Assembly: GCF_008710095.1 (NCBI RefSeq)
Contig: NZ_VYKJ01000016.1
Span: forward strand, 1-64,000
Length of the DNA: 64,000 bases
Origin: Affinibrenneria salicis
Lineage (GTDB): Bacteria > Pseudomonadota > Gammaproteobacteria > Enterobacterales > Enterobacteriaceae
Reading direction: 5' to 3'
Shown: piece by piece, positions 1 through 8,005 of the stretch
How positions within the stretch are numbered: position 1 is the stretch's first letter
Layout of the letters: the number at the start of each line of letters is the position of its first letter
Notes under the pieces: model-generated
Database searches by the model: none
Seen by the model: the letters and a program-made list of their open reading frames with translations, nothing else
What the model was told of the DNA's origin: nothing
Position numbers and translations under genes: made by a program

Positions 1-598
1 GCACTAATGAGGGCAGAGAGTGCGGATGTTCATCAGGGCTCACGAAGCCGGATATATGTGTGTGGCTACTTTGTCAGAAAAAGATCTGCCCGTACTTGTA
101 TCGGGGAGGTGTCCATATAAGCTATTTAGCATTTCAGGTTCTATCGCCGGAGGACGAAACGGAAATTTTGGCGCTAGTAAAAAGTCGAATGGGTGGTGAA
201 CTATCAGTAATTTAGCATCCTGCCGATTGCCCAGTGCTGTATCAATGGTACAGGGTATGGCGGTATTTTTCAGTTTTACTACCTCAGCGAAGGCGATAGA
301 AGTGATCTATTCGTGGGAAGATAGAAAAGCATTGTTGAGTGGCAATTTTGTGATGAAAAACCAGTCGCTTGTTCTGCCAGCTAGGGGCGTCAGTGTCAGT
401 CTTGTTGAAGAGAATTTTGCCTAACTATAAACAGCTGAGAGTTATGGAGCGACGAGCACTTGATTTTGCGTGTTTGGTTGATAGATGGCGCAGGTAATGA
501 CGAACCAAAACATTCTCATAAATTTCTCCGTATCGGTTAATCAATCGGAGCACAACACTGTTTTTCCCACTGACCAGTACGTCGGACTTTGAGCTGTC
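1..598. other. left edge, no confident gene
   Basis: I see no convincing gene here. A 65-codon plus-strand frame at 227-424 ends in a stretch rich in hydrophobic and beta-type residues, so it could be the tail of a larger enzyme. A second short frame ending near 214 also looks like a fragment. Neither has a clear ribosome binding site. The stretch is interrupted on its right by the IS3 element. Confidence 0.3.
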
Positions 599-660
599 TG
601 ATCCTACCCACGAATAGTGGACACGCTGTTAAGCGAGTAAAATCGTTAACAAGGTGAACC

Positions 661-960
661 ATGACGCAAGCAAAATCTGTGAAGAAGACATCCCGTAATC
701 AATATACCCCGGAATTTCGCCAGCAGGCGCTGGCGCTGGCTGAGCGCATCGGTGTGGCCAAAGCTGCCCGGGCGCTCGGCCTGCACGACTCTCAACTCTA
801 CGTCTGGCGCAGTAAACAACGTCAGCAGGGCTCCACCTCTGAGCGTGAGCAGCAACAGGCAACAGAAATCGCCCGCCTCAAGCGCCAACTGGCCGAGCGG
901 GATGAGGAACTGGCCATCCTCCAAAAGGCGGCCACCTACTTCGCCAGACGCCTGAAGTGA
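661..960 (+). CDS. IS3-family OrfA (transposase N-terminal part)
   Basis: This 99-residue protein has a helix-turn-helix near residues 15-50 (FRQQALALAERIGVAKAARALG) followed by a leucine-zipper-like coiled coil (residues about 60-95), the standard OrfA layout. It binds the element's terminal repeats and is normally joined to OrfB by -1 frameshifting. The frame is intact and overlaps the start of orfB by a few bases. Because orfB is broken, this protein cannot support autonomous transposition here, but it could act on or inhibit sister copies. Confidence 0.85.
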   Translation: MTQAKSVKKTSRNQYTPEFRQQALALAERIGVAKAARALGLHDSQLYVWRSKQRQQGSTSEREQQQATEIARLKRQLAERDEELAILQKAATYFARRLK

Positions 961-1809
961 AGTACGCTTTTATACACCAACATCAGGCGGCGTTCTCAGT
1001 GAAAAGCCTGGCCCGGGTGTTGCGTGTCTCGCGCAGTGGCTGAAGCGCCGGCAATCCTCCTCGCTGCGGCAGATGCGCCGCCAGCAGTGTGATGAGCGGG
1101 TGGCGCAAGCTTTTATACAGGCAAAACAGCGCTATGGCGCGCCCCGTTTGACGCAGGCGTTGCGTGAAGCCGGCCATGGCTGGAACCGTAAAACGGTGGC
1201 AGCCAGTCTGTGACGTCAGGGATTACGGGCCAGAGCGGCGCGTAAGTTCAAAGCCACGACAAACAGCCGGCATAACCTGCCGGTGGCGCCGAACCTGTTG
1301 CAACAGGACTTCAGTGCAACGGGGCCGGACCAGAAGTACGTTGGGGATATCACCTATCTGTGGACAGAGGAAGGCTGGCTGTACCTGGCGGTGGTTATCG
1401 ACCTGTATTCGCGTCGGGTGGTGTGTTGGTCAATGTCGGAACGAATGACGGCGGAACTGGCGTGCAATACGTTGAAAATGGCGCTGTGGCGGCGAAAGAT
1501 GCCGCGAGGCGTGATAGTTCATTCTGACAGAGGTAGCCAGTATTGTTCCCATGATTATCAGGGTGTTATAAAAGACAATGGACTGATATGCAGTATGAGC
1601 GCAAAGGGCTGTTGTTTTGATAACGCCTGTGCGGAAAGCTTCTTCCACAGCCTGAAAGTGGAGCTAATCCACGGAGAGAGGTTCAACACGCGGGAGGAGA
1701 TGAAATCGGCGGTATTCGAGTATTCGAGATAGACTACAATTGGCGCCGACGGCATAGTGCCAACGGCGGGCTAAGCCCGGTGCAATTTGAGGAAAGAAAC
1801 CTCGCTTAA
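957..1809 (+). pseudogene. IS3-family OrfB transposase, inactivated
   Basis: The DDE integrase core is recognisable: the [20 protein letters not shown] block, the HSDRGSQY block and the [12 protein letters not shown] block all appear in one frame at about 1283-1732. Three lesions break it. About 13 nt are missing after codons for VSRSG near 1040, which shifts the frame. An in-frame TGA lies at about 1212. Another frameshift near 1725 separates the C-terminal NWRRRHSANGGLSPVQF segment. The product would be non-functional. Confidence 0.85.
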
Positions 1810-1920
1810 GGCTGTGTCCACCGTTGCTGGGCAAGATCAGTCAGGAGTAACGATACGCTTAAAGACGACAAACCAGATTACGTATAACCTTAATTCCTTG
1901 CAGTTGTTATCATGTTCGAC

Positions 1921-2760
1921 TTAGCACCGGTTATCTTTACGAATCTGTTCGATATGAATGGCAAGAAACATCACTTCTTCTATTGTTAATTCATACTGAT
2001 AGTGATTCAGCAGATGCGCTTTAATCTTTTCCGCACATTCCCACGCTTGACTATAATTGATTTTGATCGCAGAGTGTAAATTGGTATCGTCATCCTGAAC
2101 CGTAGAGCGGTTCAGCATCCGTTGCGCAAAGAACTTTAGATGAGTAACAAAGCGATGGTAACTTAAGTTATCCTCTTTATACTCCAAATTGAGCTGATAT
2201 TTCGTGATATCCAGAACTTCATTTACTATTTGAGTAATGTGGATTACTTCTGGCATTTCATGACCGAGTTGAGCAGTGACCAGATGTAATGCAATGAAGC
2301 CCGCTTCATCCTCAGTCATTCTGACGCCAAGACGATTGTCAATGATATCAATCGCTTCAAGACCCAGTTGATATTCTTTAGGATAAAGACGTTTTATTTC
2401 CCATAACAATACGTTGCGGATATTGATGCCTTTCTTATGGCGTTCAAGCGCGGAGTAGCAGTGATCGGTAAGTGAGATATAAATATTTTCCTGCAATTCC
2501 CCCAGTTTTTGCTTTGATACGTTGATAATACGATCGCATGTCGTCATCACTTCAATAGGAATCTGGCCGAGTAGCTCGCTTAATCTGAACGTGATTTCAT
2601 CATTTTTTAAAGAAAATATTTTTTCAACTTTTCTGTCATCAAGCATATCGTTGGTTTTTTTTTTAAATCCTATGCCGAGCCCCATAACGACCTGCTCTCG
2701 ATGGTTTTCGTCCAAGACCACAACAATGTTGTGGTTAATGACTTTGGCAATTTTCATCAT
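1921..2760 (-). CDS. BglG/LicT-family transcriptional antiterminator
   Basis: This 279-residue protein has an N-terminal RNA-binding CAT domain (residues 1-55, with the family's VVVVLDE and GLGIGFKKK segments) and two PTS regulation domains. Conserved histidines are at about 100 and 159 (PRD1) and 207 and 269 (PRD2), the usual phosphorylation sites. Proteins of this family bind a ribonucleic antiterminator (RAT) and prevent formation of an overlapping terminator when the cognate PTS permease is busy transporting sugar. It is the last gene of the minus-strand PTS operon, 203 nt after the oxidoreductase, and has its own RAT-like leader, suggesting autoregulation. The start is ATG-ATG after a purine-rich GAGG. 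Confidence 0.93.
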   Translation of the reverse strand: MMKIAKVINHNIVVVLDENHREQVVMGLGIGFKKKTNDMLDDRKVEKIFSLKNDEITFRLSELLGQIPIEVMTTCDRIINVSKQKLGELQENIYISLTDHCYSALERHKKGINIRNVLLWEIKRLYPKEYQLGLEAIDIIDNRLGVRMTEDEAGFIALHLVTAQLGHEMPEVIHITQIVNEVLDITKYQLNLEYKEDNLSYHRFVTHLKFFAQRMLNRSTVQDDDTNLHSAIKINYSQAWECAEKIKAHLLNHYQYELTIEEVMFLAIHIEQIRKDNRC

Positions 2761-2775
2761 AACCTCAGAAAAAAT

Positions 2776-2814
2776 CTGAAAGATTCAGGTTTACCTGCCA
2801 ATAAAGTAACAGAT
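2776..2814 (-). promoter_or_regulatory. RAT-like antiterminator and terminator leader of bglG-type gene
   Basis: Read on the minus strand, 2814 to 2788 resembles the BglG-family RAT: GTTACT and GCAGGTAAACC blocks sit at the expected spacing. It runs into a small hairpin (CTGAA/TTCAG at 2776-2788) followed by TTTTTT. The match is weaker than the leader before the EIIBC gene and the stem is short, so this is a candidate only. Confidence 0.55.
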
Positions 2815-2912
2815 ATGCATGCTAAAATAGCACTTTATTTTTTTAATTCAATATGAAGCAACATCCAGTATTTTCATTCAACTAAGCCGGGAGGTTAGAA
2901 TAGTCGCATAAC

Positions 2913-2952
2913 GGAAAAATAGGAAATGAAGTGTTGAAAATAACTTCATTCC
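2913..2952 (-). terminator. terminator-like hairpin after oxidoreductase gene
   Basis: On the minus strand GGAATGAAGT pairs with ACTTCATTTCC, then TATTTTTCC follows. It lies just past the stop of the oxidoreductase at 2964 and could reduce readthrough into the antiterminator gene. Confidence 0.6.
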
Positions 2953-2963
2953 CAAGATAACGA

Positions 2964-3998
2964 TTATTTTAGGTGAGCCGTTCCTTCCTCCAGGACGGAT
3001 ATTTGCAATATCGTTTGTTCATCAGAAACAAATTTTTCTTTACCACTCACGATGGACTCATAAAGCATATCATAAATACGTCCATAATCGCCTACTTCGG
3101 AAGTGACTTTCTCTTCATGATAAGTACCTTCATCATCATAATAAATGATGGTTCCATAGTCGCTGGGATTATCTACGCCAAAGTCGTCGTGATCGGGTAA
3201 GTAAAAAAGTTTTAAATGTTCTTCCTGCCGATCTTTTTTCTCTTTGATGAACATTCCGTGTTTGCCATATACGACAAAACTGGGGCGTTCTTTTACTCTG
3301 AAGAAACTGGATTTTACCGATACTTTAACAATGCCGTAATATAAGTCCAGATCAAAGTAATCATTCATTCTGCCCTCGCCAAGCAACTGGCGAACATCAT
3401 AATGAATACGATCGGGATTACCAAAATAAGATAATACTTGATCTAATGTATGACATCCATGACCGTATAGGTAGCTATCGATCTGTGCATAATTTTTACA
3501 TTGTTCCGGGAAGTAGGGACGATAATAGTCATAGTGCATTTCTACTTCCAGCAGATCGCCTAATTTTCCTGATTCAATGACTTTCTGGGTAGTAAGAAAA
3601 TCACTGTCCAATCTTCTGTTTTGATAACATTGAATTACTCGATTTTTGTTTTTCGCCAATTCGAATAATTCTTTTGCCTGGCTGGTGGTGTGAGTGAAGG
3701 GTTTTTCCACCAGACAATGCTTATTGGCATTAAGAACTTGTTTTGCCAGTTCGTAATGGGTGACGGCGGGCGTACAGATCACAATCAGATCAATATCGGC
3801 ATCATTTAACAGAACATTAATTTCGTTTGTGTATGTGACATCGGGGATCTCCACCCAGTCTTTTTTCCCTTTATTGGGGGAGTAAATCGTTTTTACATGA
3901 AATTTGTCTTTTCTCTGTAATACAAAGGGTAAATGGTATCTATTGGTACTTTTACCATTTCCGATATAACCGACGGTAAGCATCTTATTGCTTTTCAT
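2964..3998 (-). CDS. Gfo/Idh/MocA-family oxidoreductase (PTS operon)
   Basis: This 344-residue protein begins with a Rossmann fold (TVGYIGNGKSTNRYHLPF, residues 7-24) and carries the family's EKPFTH motif (about residue 98) that positions the catalytic lysine, followed by an alpha/beta substrate-binding domain. Members oxidise or reduce sugar hydroxyls with NAD(P). Its start is 2 nt from the stop of the preceding oxidoreductase gene, so the two are probably co-translated. The glycine-rich loop reads GNGKST rather than the commoner GxGxxG, as in the YdgJ-like subgroup. The substrate is not determinable from sequence; context suggests a PTS-imported glycoside or its phosphate. Confidence 0.88.
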   Translation of the reverse strand: MKSNKMLTVGYIGNGKSTNRYHLPFVLQRKDKFHVKTIYSPNKGKKDWVEIPDVTYTNEINVLLNDADIDLIVICTPAVTHYELAKQVLNANKHCLVEKPFTHTTSQAKELFELAKNKNRVIQCYQNRRLDSDFLTTQKVIESGKLGDLLEVEMHYDYYRPYFPEQCKNYAQIDSYLYGHGCHTLDQVLSYFGNPDRIHYDVRQLLGEGRMNDYFDLDLYYGIVKVSVKSSFFRVKERPSFVVYGKHGMFIKEKKDRQEEHLKLFYLPDHDDFGVDNPSDYGTIIYYDDEGTYHEEKVTSEVGDYGRIYDMLYESIVSGKEKFVSDEQTILQISVLEEGTAHLK

Positions 3999-4000
3999 TC

Positions 4001-4966
4001 TTAATATCCCCCTTTATTGATTCGTGCGGAATCAATAATATCCAAGGCTTGTAAACTGACGTCCAACATAGCATGAGCGCGCTCATAATCCAAATTATCT
4101 ATGATATGAGAAAATGTTTCAAACTCATAATATAGTCGGTGTTTGTTATCGTTACTATCAATTAACTCCGATTCACCCGTGTTTTTATTCAGAGTGAATG
4201 ATTTAAGAACGTTCATAGAGCTTTCTATAGTAATATTACCTTCAGTTCCTTGAATCGATATCATAATCGGCGCTTTACAATCTTTTGCGCCAATGCTGGA
4301 CACTTTGAATTTACCATAGTCTAAATAGAGAATCCCGCTGGTGTCGACGCCTTTCTCTACATTTGAAAAGTATTGCGATGCTTTTGGCGAACCGAATAAT
4401 CCAATAATGGAATGTATGTTATAAATGTTCAAATCCATTAATGCGCCGCCATGCTTTTGCGCATCGAATGCTGGATGAATTATACCTTTCTTGAAATCTG
4501 CGTATCTTGATGAGTACTGGCTGTAATTAAATTGAGCGATTTTTATTTCACCCAATATCTTGATTTTTTCTTTCAGTAACGTAAATGCAGGAAGGTAATG
4601 AATATTCATTGCCTCAAGAATTATCAGGTTGTTAGCCTGAGCGATCTGTTGCATTTCAATAAGCTCGGATTTATAAGGAACAATCGGCTTTTCAATAATG
4701 ACGTGTTTTCCTTTTTCCAGCGCTTGTTTTGCAAAGACGAAATGTAAATGATTCGGGAGAGCGATATAGATAGTGTCGACATCGCTCTGTAGCAAGCTGT
4801 TATAGTCAATAAAAACATGCTCAATTCCATAGGCATCGCTTAATTTACGACCTTCTTCAATCGTGGCTTCTGTTGCCAAAATAGCGACTAATTTGATATC
4901 CAACTCGTTGACCGTGGTCAGTAAATCATTAACGATCATTCCGGTGCCGATAATTCCAATTTTCAT
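4001..4966 (-). CDS. Gfo/Idh/MocA-family oxidoreductase (PTS operon, paralogue of 45.0 kb gene)
   Basis: This 321-residue NAD(P)-dependent dehydrogenase family protein has the dinucleotide motif GIIGTGMIV at residues 4-12, an EKPIVP catalytic motif near residue 94 and a conserved C-terminal domain containing GGALMDLNIYNIHSIIGLFG. It lies 43 nt after the PTS EIIBC gene and 2 nt before a second oxidoreductase. By eye it is about two-thirds identical to the stand-alone gene at 45031-45987, including the long motifs NIHYLP, QYSSRY and SSIGAKDCKAPI. The likely role is redox conversion of the imported sugar; the exact reaction is unknown. Confidence 0.9.
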   Translation of the reverse strand: MKIGIIGTGMIVNDLLTTVNELDIKLVAILATEATIEEGRKLSDAYGIEHVFIDYNSLLQSDVDTIYIALPNHLHFVFAKQALEKGKHVIIEKPIVPYKSELIEMQQIAQANNLIILEAMNIHYLPAFTLLKEKIKILGEIKIAQFNYSQYSSRYADFKKGIIHPAFDAQKHGGALMDLNIYNIHSIIGLFGSPKASQYFSNVEKGVDTSGILYLDYGKFKVSSIGAKDCKAPIMISIQGTEGNITIESSMNVLKSFTLNKNTGESELIDSNDNKHRLYYEFETFSHIIDNLDYERAHAMLDVSLQALDIIDSARINKGGY

Positions 4967-5009
4967 AGATTATCTCTGCTCTTTATTTAAAAATCTAAAT
5001 GGATTTTCA

Positions 5010-6401
5010 TTAATCTTCAGGGTCATTCCATCCCAAAACTAATGTCATGGTAAAACATAGTATGAAAGACATTACCGCCGCAGTTACCGCGTAAATTAAA
5101 TTGGCATACTCGCTGCTTTTCATAAACATTAATATCGCTACCAAAGAGGGCACGCTGAATGCATATGCTTTAAGTGACACCACACCGATAAAGATACCCG
5201 TTATCCCTGACCCAATCATCGTTGCAATGAAGGGCTTGCGAAGTTTTAACGCCACGCCATAAATAACGGGTTCGGTTATGCCGGATATCGCTGCGGTGAT
5301 GAATCCGGAAATCGAAATGGCTTTCAGATTGGTATTTTTAGTTTTCCAGGCGACGGCCGCACTGGCGGCGGAAAATCCGATATTTACCGCCAACATGGCC
5401 GGTAATACAATGGACTCGTGTCCGCTTGTTCCCATTGAGCTAATCATATAGGGCACCATCGCCCAATGCATGCCGGTAACGATAAAAAACGGCAATACTG
5501 CTGAAAAGATACCCAACGTCAGCCAACTGAAACTTCCCTGGCTGGCCGAAATAATTACCGACGCGATCCCCGAGCCAATAATATTTCCCAATGGCGCCAG
5601 CAGAATCAATGAAACAGGGACGCAAACTAGCAGTATCAACATGGGTTTTAAAATTGTTTTAGCCCATCCTGAAATATACTTATCGGCAATAGGTTCTATG
5701 ATAGATAAAAACCATACGATAAGAAAGGCGGGAATAACTGACGAAGCATAATGCGAAGCTACCACAGGAATGGTTAAAAATGACGAATTCCCTTGTGTAA
5801 ACATCGAAATAAGATCAGGATGAATAAGAATACTCACGGTGGCGACTGATAACAACGGGCTGCATTTCATCCTCACCGCAGCCGAATAGGCCACCATGAT
5901 AGGCATAAAGTAAAATGCCGTATCACTGATAATGCTGAGGATCTTGATCGTGGGATATTCTGTCGATATATTGAATAAGTCCAAAAGCAGGATAACTATC
6001 TTAATCATTCCGCAGCCAATAAGCACCGGCAGCAGGGAGCTCATGGTTCCGGTAATAACATCAAGGATTGCGTTGCCAATTTGTTTGATTGACAACGATT
6101 TGCCGCGTTCTGATAGGTTTTCTTTTGGCAGGACTAACTGGTCAGCATTATCATTTACTGATATTAATTTCATTAAATCGGCGTAAAACCGAGATACATC
6201 CGTCCCAACTATTATCTGATATTGTCCGCCTCGGCGGGATATCCCCATTACGCCTGCGATATTTTTAACGCGTACATCGTCAATTGTATCGTCATTTATT
6301 AATACAAATCTTAAACGTGTCATGCAATGGGATAGTGAAACAATGTTCTCGACTCCACCTATTTCACGCAGTATGGCTGATGTTGAGTCCACCGTTTTCA
6401 T
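5010..6401 (-). CDS. PTS beta-glucoside-type EIIBC permease
   Basis: This 463-residue membrane protein starts with an EIIB domain whose phosphocysteine is C26 in LSHCMTRLRF, followed by an EIIC transport domain of about ten hydrophobic segments. The glucose-superfamily signature GITEPVIYG is near residue 370. It phosphorylates its sugar during import. The BglF-type EIIA domain is absent (BglF is about 625 residues), so phosphate must come from a separate EIIA such as Crr. First gene of the minus-strand operon; controlled by the RAT/terminator leader directly upstream. No phospho-glycosidase is found beside it. Confidence 0.92.
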   Translation of the reverse strand: MKTVDSTSAILREIGGVENIVSLSHCMTRLRFVLINDDTIDDVRVKNIAGVMGISRRGGQYQIIVGTDVSRFYADLMKLISVNDNADQLVLPKENLSERGKSLSIKQIGNAILDVITGTMSSLLPVLIGCGMIKIVILLLDLFNISTEYPTIKILSIISDTAFYFMPIMVAYSAAVRMKCSPLLSVATVSILIHPDLISMFTQGNSSFLTIPVVASHYASSVIPAFLIVWFLSIIEPIADKYISGWAKTILKPMLILLVCVPVSLILLAPLGNIIGSGIASVIISASQGSFSWLTLGIFSAVLPFFIVTGMHWAMVPYMISSMGTSGHESIVLPAMLAVNIGFSAASAAVAWKTKNTNLKAISISGFITAAISGITEPVIYGVALKLRKPFIATMIGSGITGIFIGVVSLKAYAFSVPSLVAILMFMKSSEYANLIYAVTAAVMSFILCFTMTLVLGWNDPED

Positions 6402-6426
6402 AATAAAAACCCGCCTTTATTTTTAG

Positions 6427-6528
6427 GAAAAAAAAACCTGATTTGGCGAAATTCCTATTGAAATAGAAACTTCGCCAAATCAGGTTTTGCCCGCTATGCA
6501 GCCACAATCCGCTTTGCAGTCACAATCC
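6427..6528 (-). promoter_or_regulatory. RAT antiterminator overlapping an intrinsic terminator (PTS operon leader)
   Basis: On the minus strand 6510 to 6483 matches the bgl RAT closely (GGATTGTGGCTGCAT, then GGGCAAAACC). It overlaps the 5' arm of an 18-bp terminator stem: AAAACCTGATTTGGCGAA (6488-6471) pairs perfectly with TTCGCCAAATCAGGTTTT (6450-6433), followed by a run of about ten T. RAT folding and terminator folding are therefore mutually exclusive. Immediately upstream (6528-6511) lies a partial second copy of the RAT 5' half (GGATTGTGACTGCAAAGC). Confidence 0.9.
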
Positions 6529-6979
6529 ACATGTATAATTTAATAAAAAACTGGTATTGACAATGTAATCAACACAATATTGTGATCAAGGTCTCATCAC
6601 TAACTGAATATATGTAGATATCTGACTTACATCGATGTGGCTTCCGTGAAGGGCGTATTAAATAACTTAGTATATTGTGGTGACGACGCTAATTAATTGA
6701 ATTTTATTGAAAATGAAAGATTTTAGGTTGAATGTGGAGAAGCGTATCTTGGGTCACTGTAGAGAACACATCCTGATTTTTGCAATCTGTATCAGATGAA
6801 GCCTTATCGGAATTTCGGGGATCATGACGTAATCACAGAAACAAATCTGTGGACTTCGATTTACTGTGTTGATGGATAACAGGAATACTCGCCTCCTTCG
6901 CTCGCCGGTCAGTCTCTATAGCTGGTCGTTCATAACGATTGGAGTGCCATTCATATCGAAGGAACGACATAAATATTGC
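6529..6979. promoter_or_regulatory. upstream region of PTS operon, otherwise empty
   Basis: This AT-rich region has no gene. It should hold the PTS operon promoter: a TATACAT box lies just upstream of the RAT on the minus strand, though no good -35 partner is obvious. A perfect 12-bp palindrome CACAATATTGTG at about 6573-6584 is a possible operator. The remainder up to the IS903-like element shows nothing recognisable. Confidence 0.4.
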
Positions 6980-8005
6980 GGCTTAGTTGAATAAATCGAA
7001 CTTTTAGGCGATTGGCGGATCTTATCACGAAAGTCGTTTCAACAGTGGGCTGCCATGGCAAAGCAAAAGTTTAAAATTTCCAACTGGTCTGCCTACAACA
7101 ATGCGCTCAGGCAGCGTGCCTCCCTGACTGGGTGGCTCGTGCATGGACTGATTGTGCTCACCCTGAAGGTCGTGGCCGACCGTTTCACTACACCGATATG
7201 GCCATCACAACGGTTCTGATGTGTTTAACCTTTCGCTCCGGGCATTACAGGGCTTCATTGACTCTATTTTTAAATTAATGACCTGTATTATGTTGCCCGG
7301 ATTACTCTCTGGTCAGCAAACGAGCAAAGGGCGTCAATATCAGTATAAAAATGCCTACCCGTGGCGAAATCTCCCACCTCGACATTGACGCCACCGGACT
7401 GAAAGTCTTCGGCGAAGGCGAATGGAAAGTCAGGCAGCATGGGGCTGACAGGCACAGAGTATAGTGCAAGCGTCATCTGGCCGCGGACAGTACAACGCAT
7501 GATATTATCTGTGCCGATTTATCGCTCAGCGGTACGACAGATGCGCAGGCACTGCCGGGACTGATTAACCAGACCTACCGGAAAATCAGGGAAGCATTAG
7601 CTGACGGTGCTTATGACACCCGTTACTGTCATGATGGGTTGCTGAGGAAAAAAATCAGGCCACTTATTCCGCCACGAAGCGGTGCGCACTACCGGCAGAC
7701 AAGTACCAAGAGTGTAACCGCGCCGTGGCGAATCAGTATCTGAGCGGCAGTAATGATACCTGGAAAAATAAAGCTGGTTATCACCGGCATTCAGTGGCAG
7801 AAACGACGATGATTCCGAATCAAAACCCTCTGGGCGGTCATCTGAGCCTGCGGGATTATGACGCGCAGGCAGGCGAAGCGATGGCAATGGTTAAAGCGCT
7901 TAACCGGATGACGTTGTTGGGGATGCAGGACAGCGTCAGGATCGCATAACGAGTGCATCGGTGGGAACCCTGCTGTTGGCTGGCTCTGAATTATTCAACA
8001 AAGCC
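6980..8005 (+). mobile_element. IS5-family (IS903-like) insertion sequence, degraded
   Basis: The terminal repeats GGCTTAGTTGAATAAATC (left) and GGCTTTGTTGAATAATTC (right, read inward) match each other and the IS903 type. The flanking nonamers are AAATATTGC (6971-6979) and AGATATTGC (8006-8014), an 8-of-9 target duplication of the length expected for this group. It is about 1026 bp, slightly shorter than a complete element. Confidence 0.88.
7055..7949 (+). pseudogene. IS903-like transposase, inactivated
   Basis: Translation begins MAKQKFKISNWSAYNNALRQ, the N-terminus of IS903-type transposases, but is soon frameshifted. Segments of the rest are readable in other frames: the block with TGLKVFGEGEWKVRQHG, then ICADLSLSGTTDAQALPG, and a C-terminal frame at about 7725-7949 ending GGHLSLRDYDAQ...NRMTLLGMQDSVRIA. 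Several indels and a deletion separate them, so no functional transposase is made. Confidence 0.88.

Larger units (their letters stand above)
599..1839 (+). mobile_element. IS3-family insertion sequence, degraded
   Basis: The ends are matching imperfect inverted repeats: the left begins TGATCCTACCCACGAATAG and the right end, read inward, begins TGATCTTGCCCAGCAACGG. The flanking triplets are GTC at 596-598 and GTC at 1840-1842, a 3-bp target duplication as expected for IS3. The length is about 1241 bp. It carries an intact orfA and a broken orfB. Relics of the same or a sister element occur at 24.8-25.45 kb and, in pieces, at 52.4-52.5 and 53.93-53.98 kb. Confidence 0.9.

Noticed and set aside
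6573..6600. CRP site upstream of the PTS EIIBC operon
   Set aside because: Half-sites TGTGA and TCAC are present but with wrong spacing.
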